A stretch of 36,092 nt of DNA from Candidatus Poribacteria bacterium. GTDB lineage: Bacteria > Poribacteria > WGA-4E > WGA-3G. Of this stretch, positions 1 to 6,462 are shown in pieces. Position numbers and translations under genes: made by a program. The stretch lies in NCBI GenBank assembly GCA_022823085.1, contig JAJDXV010000026.1, positions 1 to 36,092 of the forward strand. The letters run 5' to 3'. Under the pieces are notes generated by a model, which was not told the DNA's origin, made no database searches, and saw only the letters and a list, made by a program, of their open reading frames with translations. The first letter of the stretch is position 1. Each line of letters opens with the position of its first letter.

Positions 1-136
1 CCATTCAATTGTACCTATTCACTTTATATATATGGATACGTCTTCCTCTGTAGGAGCGAGCTGCGCTCGCGATCTTTCCTAAGAACGGGCACACATGTAA
101 AGCAAAACCATGATCCAAATCGTACAATTGAATACC
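1..136. repeat. 136-bp dispersed repeat with 12-bp terminal inverted repeats, copy 1
   Basis: Direct repeat of 35957-36092, identical at all but two positions by eye (21 a/c and 94 c/t). The unit carries perfect inverted ends: ATTCAATTGTAC at 3-14 and GTACAATTGAAT at 122-133. Near the middle a hairpin GCGAGC-TGC-GCTCGC lies inside the string gagcgagctgcgctcgc at 54-70. There is no ORF. The structure fits a small non-autonomous MITE-like element or another dispersed structured repeat. A target-site duplication cannot be read because the window starts here. Confidence 0.85.
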
Positions 137-204
137 CCTGGATAATTGGCGAAAAATATTGACTTTTTTATTTTTTTCCGTTATCCTATTTGCAATTTTC
201 CTTG

Positions 205-323
205 GGACTTACGCAATTTTGATGATATGACGCTCCGTTAGCGGGTAAACTCTGAAAAAATAGAGACGTTCTCAGGGCACAGGCTAACAGCCTATGCTAC
301 AAAAGAGCAACCTGCGTAAATCC
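205..323 (+). repeat. MITE-like element, GGACTTACGCA family, copy 1
   Basis: Imperfect terminal inverted repeats GGACTTACGCA (205-215) and TGCGTAAATCC (313-323) bound 119 bp with no ORF. The same element occurs at 14090-14206 in the opposite orientation. Conserved parts are the outer 18-20 bases of the left end and the stretch from ggcacag through ctatgctacaaaagag. An internal hairpin AGGCT-aac-AGCCT lies at 281-293. It ends about 70 bp upstream of the first gene, so it may contribute leader or promoter sequence. Confidence 0.8.
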
Positions 324-393
324 TATTCCTGTTATGATATAGGAAATGAATCGCTAAAAGTCTAAGTTACACTGACAAAAATGGAGGCAAATT

Positions 394-1074
394 ATGAGAA
401 CAGTTATCAGGTTGCCGAAATTAGCAGCACTAAGTCTCATTGTGGTTTTCAGTATAATTTTTTCACTACCGACGTACGCTGGAACGCAGTTATGGGACTT
501 TGAAACGAAGCACGATGATTGGAAAGTCGCCAACGGGAATTGGGAGATCAAAGGTGGTGTCTACCATGTTGACAGGGGTGGACAAGCTGAGCACTCACTT
601 GTTGGTGAAGAAGATTGGGACGACTACACCATTGAAGCAAAAGTCCGATTGGACGACCACAATTGGGCAGGTATCGTATTTCGTGCACAAAGTGAGATGG
701 AATACTATGTTTACTACTTCAATGTTCCGAGCAACATATCAGAGCTCTGGCGACACAAAGATGGCGCATGGAATGCTCGTGACAATATCTCACAACCGCC
801 TGCTGTTGGCGGTGTTAAAATAACGAACGGTGAATGGTTAGACGTGAAGATAGTCGTTGAGGGCGATACCTTTGAACTGTACCTCAACGGTGAATTTCAA
901 TCTGAAGATACAGATGGTGTCTATGACACCGGGCAAGTAGGTGTCTGGGCATGGGAGACCGAGGCAAGTTTTGATGACTTCACTGTTTACGGTGATAATA
1001 TTGAGGATACCCTTGCCGTTGACCCGAATCGCAAACTCGCAACGACCTGGGCGCGTCTCAAACGAGATTACTAA
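394..1074 (+). CDS. Secreted LamG/DUF1080-like concanavalin-fold protein (paralogue A)
   Basis: 226-residue protein with a signal peptide (charged start, hydrophobic residues about 11-25, likely cleavage after TYA). The mature part is one beta-sandwich domain of the LamG or 3-keto-disaccharide hydrolase (DUF1080) type. It shows the usual DYTIEAKVRLDD, GIVFRAQSE, YYVYYFNV and DGVYDTGQVGVWAWE blocks. Such domains usually bind or process carbohydrate; no catalytic residues can be named from sequence alone. The tail ends with KLATTWARLKRDY, a motif shared with the next gene. Start chosen at the ATG preceded by an AGGAGG-like site (tggaggcaaatt). The neighbour at 1197 is a close paralogue, so this is a local duplication. 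Confidence 0.8.
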   Translation: MRTVIRLPKLAALSLIVVFSIIFSLPTYAGTQLWDFETKHDDWKVANGNWEIKGGVYHVDRGGQAEHSLVGEEDWDDYTIEAKVRLDDHNWAGIVFRAQSEMEYYVYYFNVPSNISELWRHKDGAWNARDNISQPPAVGGVKITNGEWLDVKIVVEGDTFELYLNGEFQSEDTDGVYDTGQVGVWAWETEASFDDFTVYGDNIEDTLAVDPNRKLATTWARLKRDY

Positions 1075-1095
1075 TAGAGGCTACGCAAACTTTTT

Positions 1096-1121
1096 TGCAG
1101 GCGGGGTTGTAACCCTGCCTG
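1096..1121. other. GC-rich hairpin between the two LamG paralogues
   Basis: The palindrome gcaggcggggtt-gt-aaccctgcctgc forms a stem of about 12 bp with one mismatch. It is not followed by a T tract on the plus strand, so a terminator is not well supported. It may limit read-through or stabilise RNA between the duplicated genes. A related CAGG...CCTGCCTG hairpin lies at 30288-30313. Confidence 0.5.
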
Positions 1122-1196
1122 CACCCAGTGTGTAAGGACGCATGAAAAATGCATCAATTCTAAAATTTGTTAAATCTTCTATAGAGGAATTGTCTT

Positions 1197-1865
1197 ATGA
1201 AATATCTCTTTTCAACCACTATAATTTGTTGTGTCTTCGCGCTTATAGCCTCCGCCGCTTTCGCAGGCGAGCAGATGTGGTCGTTTGATTCGGATGCCGA
1301 CGACTGGGAAGTCGCTAACGGGGTTTGGAGCGTTGAAGACGGTGCTTATAAACTCGCTAAGGGCGGTAGAGCTGAACACTCACTCGTCGGTGAGGCGGGC
1401 TGGGCAGACTATACCGTTGAAGCGAAAGTACGACTTGATGACGGAAACTGGGCAGGTGTCGTTTTTCGCGCACAAAGTGAGATGGAATACTACGTCTACT
1501 ATCTCAACGTCCCGAATAACAAGACTGAACTTTGGCGACATAAGACAGGCGGGTGGGATGCACGCGACAAGATCGGTGAACTCGCCGGCTCTAATGTCAC
1601 GATCGCGAACGGTGAATGGTTTGATATGCGAGTCACTGTGGACGGCACCGCGATGCAACTCTGGATTAACGGTGAAGATCAAGGTGAACTCGCTGATGAG
1701 ACCGGTGCCGGATACGCCGCGGGTCAAGCCGGTGTCTGGGCATGGGAAACCGCCGCGAGTTTTGATGATGTCAAGGTCTCTGGGGACGCTATCGAAAGCC
1801 TAACGCCTGTGGAACCACAGGATAAATTGGCGACGACCTGGGGACACATCAAACAGCAGTTTTAG
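1197..1865 (+). CDS. Secreted LamG/DUF1080-like concanavalin-fold protein (paralogue B)
   Basis: 222-residue protein with a signal peptide (hydrophobic residues about 5-23, likely cleavage after AFA). It contains the same single beta-sandwich domain as the gene at 394, with long identical blocks such as FRAQSEMEYYVYY and the GVWAWET segment. The C-terminal tail KLATTWGHIKQQF matches KLATTWARLKRDY of the paralogue after a variable linker, so the tail is under constraint. An AGAGGA site precedes the ATG at suitable spacing. A likely role is extracellular or periplasmic glycan binding or hydrolysis; substrate unknown. The TPR gene begins 32 bp downstream and is probably co-transcribed. Confidence 0.8.
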   Translation: MKYLFSTTIICCVFALIASAAFAGEQMWSFDSDADDWEVANGVWSVEDGAYKLAKGGRAEHSLVGEAGWADYTVEAKVRLDDGNWAGVVFRAQSEMEYYVYYLNVPNNKTELWRHKTGGWDARDKIGELAGSNVTIANGEWFDMRVTVDGTAMQLWINGEDQGELADETGAGYAAGQAGVWAWETAASFDDVKVSGDAIESLTPVEPQDKLATTWGHIKQQF

Positions 1866-1897
1866 CGTGTCCCTTTAGAAAGTATGGACGGTGACAC

Positions 1898-3700
1898 GTG
1901 CGACCGAAAATTTCTTATTCCACAATTGTATGGGTGGCACTCGTCGGGTGCCACCTTTTTGTCCTCTGGCAGGTTCAACCGGTCTTTTCCGAACTCGAAA
2001 CGCCAGCGGACATCACAACGCAGATCCGCGCCTATCGCACAGAACTCGCTGCGGATGGTAGACAGGTTGCAATTCGTTTGCAACTCGCAAAATTATACCT
2101 CCAAATCGAGGCTTACGCCGAAGCCGTTGACGAGTATCGACAGAGCCTAACGGTCCTGGAAGTGAACAGCGTTCCCAAAAATGCAGCGGATACACACACC
2201 TCCAATATTTCGGCGGCTTATTACGGGTTGGGGTTGGCGTATACTGGACTCGAAAAATTTGATGCTGCCATTGCGGCGTACCGACGCGCCCTTGCGTCCG
2301 CCCCCGATTCGGCGTATACCCACGCAGCTTTGGGGAACGCCTACGCCAACACACACCGTTATGCCGAAGCACTTCAGGCTTACAAAATAGCGGTTGCGTT
2401 GGACCCCGACGATAAGATGATCCATCACCAACTCGGGAACGTCTATAGCAAACGCGGCGAACACGCAGCAGCGATCCGGCATCAACGCCGAGCGATCACT
2501 CTCGAACCGAAATTCGGGGCTGCGCATTATCAGTTAGGGCTTCTCTATGCCCACGAAAAGCGGTGGGACGAATCGATTAACGCCTATCGCACCGCCTATC
2601 AGTACGATCCGACACTCGTTGAGGCACTCTACAACCTCGCGCAAGCGTATCGCCGTATCGGAGATACCACAGCGGCGCGTGAGCAGATGAAACGCTTTCA
2701 AAACCGAAAAGCCGTGCTGGATCCGCTTCACCAATTGCGTGGCGCGCTACAGCGCACACAAGACACAACCCAACGCGCGCAGATCCTCGCCAACATCGGT
2801 AGACTTTACCTTAAAGACAGAAATTATGAAAAAGCTGTCTGGGAATACCAGAAGGCGCTCGGTATGAATCCACAACTGGCGATGGCTTATAACGGTATCG
2901 GTATTGCTTATACGATGCGCGGAAAATACTCGGAAGCGGTAGATGCACAGAAGAAGGCGTTAGCACTTCAACCGGACTTTGTAGAAGCGCACGCAGGTCT
3001 CGGCTTAGCATATCTCAGGCAGAAGCATACAGAACCCGCCCTGAAACATTACCGGCAGGCGGTCGCGCTGGATCCCCAATTTTTAGAAGCACACCTGAAA
3101 ATTGCGATGATTCTGCTGAATCAAGGAAGTTACGCGGCGGCAGCGGTGGCGTATCAGACGATTATCGCACTAAAACCGGACGATGCGGAGGCATATCACA
3201 ATCTCGGTCTCTGTTACGCGCATCAGGCGAGAGCAACGGGTGATACCCGTCAGCCACTGGATATGGAATTGACCCATGCAGCGTTGACGGCACTTAAGAA
3301 GGCGGTTGCCCTTTCGTCACAATCCCCGATTCAACCCCCCTTTTTACGAGAGACCCATTACATCATCGGTGAACTTCAAGCAAGTCAAGACGATTTCAGC
3401 GAGGCGGAAAAGGCGTACTTGGCATCTAAGTTGCCGAAGGCGTATCATGCACTTGCACAACTCAGCGCGAAAAAAGCGGGTGTCGAACCCGGCGTGACTT
3501 TGGAGACAGCGCGACGGTATGCACAACAGGCAATCGACTTGGATCCGAATGTCGCCAGCTATTACAATACACTCGCGCTCATTGAATTCCGTCGTGGTGA
3601 TTATCGGCAAGCCGAGCAAGCGATCCGAAAAGCATTGACACTCGAACCGAACAATCGGAACTACCAACAAGGACTCAAACAGATTTCTGGTAAATTATAA
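1898..3700 (+). CDS. TPR-repeat protein, membrane-anchored or exported
   Basis: 600-residue protein made almost wholly of tetratricopeptide repeats. About 12-14 units can be recognised by the pattern A..LG.AY...G.Y.EA...Y..A..L.P, running from residue about 40 to the end. TPR arrays are protein-interaction scaffolds; no enzyme domain is present. The N-terminus has a hydrophobic stretch (residues 9-30). It contains LVGC at 15-18, which resembles a lipobox, but the hydrophobicity continues past the cysteine, so a signal anchor is equally possible. The start is GTG with only a weak upstream purine run. An irregular spacer (residues about 440-470) breaks the repeat rhythm before the last three units. 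It follows the LamG pair closely. Confidence 0.8.
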   Translation: MRPKISYSTIVWVALVGCHLFVLWQVQPVFSELETPADITTQIRAYRTELAADGRQVAIRLQLAKLYLQIEAYAEAVDEYRQSLTVLEVNSVPKNAADTHTSNISAAYYGLGLAYTGLEKFDAAIAAYRRALASAPDSAYTHAALGNAYANTHRYAEALQAYKIAVALDPDDKMIHHQLGNVYSKRGEHAAAIRHQRRAITLEPKFGAAHYQLGLLYAHEKRWDESINAYRTAYQYDPTLVEALYNLAQAYRRIGDTTAAREQMKRFQNRKAVLDPLHQLRGALQRTQDTTQRAQILANIGRLYLKDRNYEKAVWEYQKALGMNPQLAMAYNGIGIAYTMRGKYSEAVDAQKKALALQPDFVEAHAGLGLAYLRQKHTEPALKHYRQAVALDPQFLEAHLKIAMILLNQGSYAAAAVAYQTIIALKPDDAEAYHNLGLCYAHQARATGDTRQPLDMELTHAALTALKKAVALSSQSPIQPPFLRETHYIIGELQASQDDFSEAEKAYLASKLPKAYHALAQLSAKKAGVEPGVTLETARRYAQQAIDLDPNVASYYNTLALIEFRRGDYRQAEQAIRKALTLEPNNRNYQQGLKQISGKL

Positions 3701-3878
3701 ATTAGCGGTCAAATAAAGCCATCGCGGAGATATTAAAAATCGGATGACGGAACATATCTGACTTGTAGTTTTTCGCTTGTTGTGATATACTCATAATTGC
3801 CTGAGAATAAAAAAAAGGTGAAATGACGACGCGTTCCTCTTATACTGACTGCTGACTGCCGATTGCTGACCGCTAATT
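3700..3878. repeat. Putative 179-bp inverted-repeat element carrying a promoter
   Basis: Bounded by AATTAGCGGTCA (3700-3711) and its exact reverse complement TGACCGCTAATT (3867-3878). The right end holds a degenerate short tandem run of the type tgactgctgactgccgattgctgacc. The left end overlaps the last base of the TPR stop codon. There is no ORF. It looks like a MITE or another dispersed structured repeat, but only one copy is present here, so element status is inferred. Confidence 0.5.
3763..3791 (+). promoter_or_regulatory. Predicted sigma-70-type promoter for ubiD operon
   Basis: TTGTAG (3763-3768), 17-bp spacer, TATACT (3786-3791) with TGA directly before the -10 (extended -10). Initiation is expected near 3798, about 100 nt before the UbiD start. 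The promoter lies inside the inverted-repeat element at 3700-3878. Confidence 0.55.
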
Positions 3879-3896
3879 AAAAATGAAAGGACTGAC

Positions 3897-5342
3897 ATGG
3901 CATACGATAGCCTCACAGCGTTTGTGAAAGCCTTGGAGCGTGTAGGCGAACTCAAACGTATCAAAACAACTGTATCTCCGGATCTCGAAATCGCTGAAAT
4001 CACCGATCGCGTGAGTAAAACAGAGGGCCCCGCGCTTCTGTTTGAAAATGTTGAGGGCAGCGAGATGCCGCTCCTGATTAATACCTACGGCTCTTACGAG
4101 CGGATGGCGATGGCACTCGGTGTTGAAGATCTCGAACAGATCGCATCCGAAATTGAGAGCATGATTAAATTGGATGCCCCAGATTCGCTCCTCGATAAAG
4201 TGAAAATCCTGCGGATGCTGTCCCAACTGGCGAACTTTCCACCGAAAACAGTCAAAAAAGGGGCATGCCAAGAGGTGGTACTTACCGGTGAAGATGCCTC
4301 CTTAGATGTCCTGCCTCTCATTAAATGTTGGCCCCTTGACGCTGACCGATATATCACTTTACCGCAAGTTTTTACGCATAGCCTGAAAACAGGTCAACGA
4401 AATGTCGGCACTTACCGTTTGCAAAAATTAAACCCACACGCGTTAGCGATGCATTGGCAAATCCATCACGACGGTGCTGCGCACCATCGTGAGTATCGTC
4501 AAGCCTCGCAACAGATGCCTGTGGCAATCGCCATCGGCGGCGATCCGATAATGTCTTACATCGGCACGGCACCGCTACCTTCCGGTATTGATGAACTTCT
4601 GTTTGCAGGGTTCCTCCGAAAATCGAATGTCGAGATGGTGCCCGCAAAGACGATTGATATGCTTGTCCCTGCCGATGCGGACATCGTGATTGAAGGGTAT
4701 ATCGAACCCGATGAGACCTGTATAGAAGGCCCCTTCGGGGATCATACCGGCTTCTATTCCTTGGCTGATGAGTATCCACTGATGCGTATTACAGCGATTA
4801 CGCACCGTAAAAACCCTATCTATCAGACAATCATTGTTGGCAAACCGCCAATGGAGGACTGTTATATGGGGAAAGCGACCGAGCGGATTTTTATGCCGTT
4901 GATTAAGACGCAGCTTCCGGAACTCGTGGATATGAATCTACCGTTGTTCGGTGTGTTCCACAATTTCGCGCTGATCTCTATTGACAAACGCTACCCGTTT
5001 CAGGCGAAAAAGATGATGCACAGTTTTTGGGGACTCGGGCAGCTGATGTTCAGTAAAATCATCATTGTTGTCGATAAAGATGTTGATGTCCAGAATGTGG
5101 AAGAGGTGCTTTTCTATGTCGGCAGCAATGTCGATCCGAAACGGGATATAACCATCGTCGAGGGACCGGTCGATGTACTCGATCACGCTTCGCCATTGAT
5201 GGGCGCAGGGTCGAAGATGGGGATTGATGCCACAACGAAGTGGGCAGAGGAAGGCTATCAACGCGAGTGGCCCGAAGAGATTCGGATGTCTGACGATGTG
5301 ATTGCATTGGTCGATGAGAAATGGAAAAAATATGGATTTTGA
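3897..5342 (+). CDS. UbiD-family prenylated-FMN-dependent decarboxylase
   Basis: 481-residue protein of the UbiD/MqnL/Fdc family, which (de)carboxylates aromatic or unsaturated acids with prenylated FMN. It has the family length and landmarks: GTYRLQ with Arg174, GAAHH, MPVAIAIGGDP, then IEGPFGDHTGFY giving Glu277 and Asp282, which fit the Arg-Glu-Glu/Asp catalytic set. The C-terminus has VDVLDHASP and GSKMGIDATTKW, typical of quinone-pathway UbiD proteins. The ATG follows a GAAAGGA site. The cofactor-making UbiX is not in this window. It leads a probable operon with the flavoprotein 31 bp downstream. A role in menaquinone or ubiquinone synthesis is possible but not proven by context; the substrate is open. 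Confidence 0.92.
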   Translation: MAYDSLTAFVKALERVGELKRIKTTVSPDLEIAEITDRVSKTEGPALLFENVEGSEMPLLINTYGSYERMAMALGVEDLEQIASEIESMIKLDAPDSLLDKVKILRMLSQLANFPPKTVKKGACQEVVLTGEDASLDVLPLIKCWPLDADRYITLPQVFTHSLKTGQRNVGTYRLQKLNPHALAMHWQIHHDGAAHHREYRQASQQMPVAIAIGGDPIMSYIGTAPLPSGIDELLFAGFLRKSNVEMVPAKTIDMLVPADADIVIEGYIEPDETCIEGPFGDHTGFYSLADEYPLMRITAITHRKNPIYQTIIVGKPPMEDCYMGKATERIFMPLIKTQLPELVDMNLPLFGVFHNFALISIDKRYPFQAKKMMHSFWGLGQLMFSKIIIVVDKDVDVQNVEEVLFYVGSNVDPKRDITIVEGPVDVLDHASPLMGAGSKMGIDATTKWAEEGYQREWPEEIRMSDDVIALVDEKWKKYGF

Positions 5343-5373
5343 GAAAACGGAATAAGAAATTAGGAGAAAAACG

Positions 5374-6444
5374 ATGGTAGAAACGATTTACGATGTTGCA
5401 GTGATAGGCGCGGGACCTGCTGGCACACAAGCCGCTGTCTCCGCGAGCCATCAGATGCGGCACGTCTTGGTACTACACTCTGGAAAGGTCAGTTTTAGTC
5501 GAGGGCGCGCCTATTGGTCAAAATCGGTGGAAATCGAAGATGCCCCCGTCTTTCCCGGCATCATCGGACCTCATTTTGCAAAAGAACTCATGCAGTGGAT
5601 GGAGAGCCGTCCGGTCGTCGATTTCATGCTCGGATCCGAAAAACGTAAAACCGGCATCGACATACGCGACGGCATGGTGACGAAACTCACACGGAACGGT
5701 GAACTTTTTGAACTCGAAGCCTCTACAAAAACACTCAAACAGAAGACAGGATTAGAGATGGCATCTTTTAAGGCGCGGACAGTCGTCGTTGCTGCCGGAT
5801 TTGACGACAACTGGCCCGATATCGAATTCGATGCCAGCGCAGAACGACTCTATAAACAATACGCAACCGTCTTCCGCTACGCAGGGAACAAAAAAGGGTG
5901 GCACGTCTGTATCCGTTGCGATGGACATCTCCACGTCAATGAACATCTCGCACTTCTCGGTGTCGGTGACTACATCTACGAGGCGGCGATCGGTGCGCAA
6001 GACTTCACGGATAAAATTACGATCCTAACAAACGGCAGACCGCACGGGATGTCGCCACCTGTCCTCGAACAGGTAAAAGCCCGTAAAATTAATATCATCG
6101 AAACAAAAATCAAGCGGCACATCGGAGAAAAAACAAATCTGTTAGGGTTCGAGATGGTTGACGGTAGCGAATTGTTTTTCCACGGTTTCCTCGTTGATGA
6201 AGGGCTCATTCCGAATACAAAGTTCCTTGAAGGCTGGGATTACCAGAAAGACGAGGAGGGCTTGATCGTCACAAATGCGGATATGCAGATGCTCGATAGC
6301 AGTTCAGAACCGATTCCGGGGCTTTTTGCTGCTGGCGACATCGTCTCCGGTGAACGAAATCTCATTGCAACAGCGTTCGCACTCGGACAGGAGGCAGGCT
6401 TGTCAGCGTCGGATTCCTTACGGCATTGGCATTTCCCACATTAG
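5374..6444 (+). CDS. Thioredoxin-reductase-like FAD-dependent oxidoreductase
   Basis: 356-residue flavoprotein with an N-terminal FAD-binding motif GAGPAG (residues 12-17) and a central domain holding a redox-active-type pair Cys179-Ile-Arg-Cys182 followed by Asp, as in CATCDG of thioredoxin reductases. The C-terminal FAD motif is GLFAAGDIVSGERNLI. The nucleotide-binding stretch reads GVGDYIYEAA rather than the usual GGGDSAxEEA, so specificity may differ from standard TrxB. No thioredoxin gene is adjacent. It is preceded by a TAGGAG site, sits 31 bp after UbiD and 18 bp before polA, and is probably co-transcribed. It could reduce a thioredoxin-like protein or act as a flavin-dependent partner in the UbiD pathway; the latter is inference. 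Confidence 0.8.
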   Translation: MVETIYDVAVIGAGPAGTQAAVSASHQMRHVLVLHSGKVSFSRGRAYWSKSVEIEDAPVFPGIIGPHFAKELMQWMESRPVVDFMLGSEKRKTGIDIRDGMVTKLTRNGELFELEASTKTLKQKTGLEMASFKARTVVVAAGFDDNWPDIEFDASAERLYKQYATVFRYAGNKKGWHVCIRCDGHLHVNEHLALLGVGDYIYEAAIGAQDFTDKITILTNGRPHGMSPPVLEQVKARKINIIETKIKRHIGEKTNLLGFEMVDGSELFFHGFLVDEGLIPNTKFLEGWDYQKDEEGLIVTNADMQMLDSSSEPIPGLFAAGDIVSGERNLIATAFALGQEAGLSASDSLRHWHFPH

Positions 6445-6462
6445 GAGGCACCTATCGGAATC

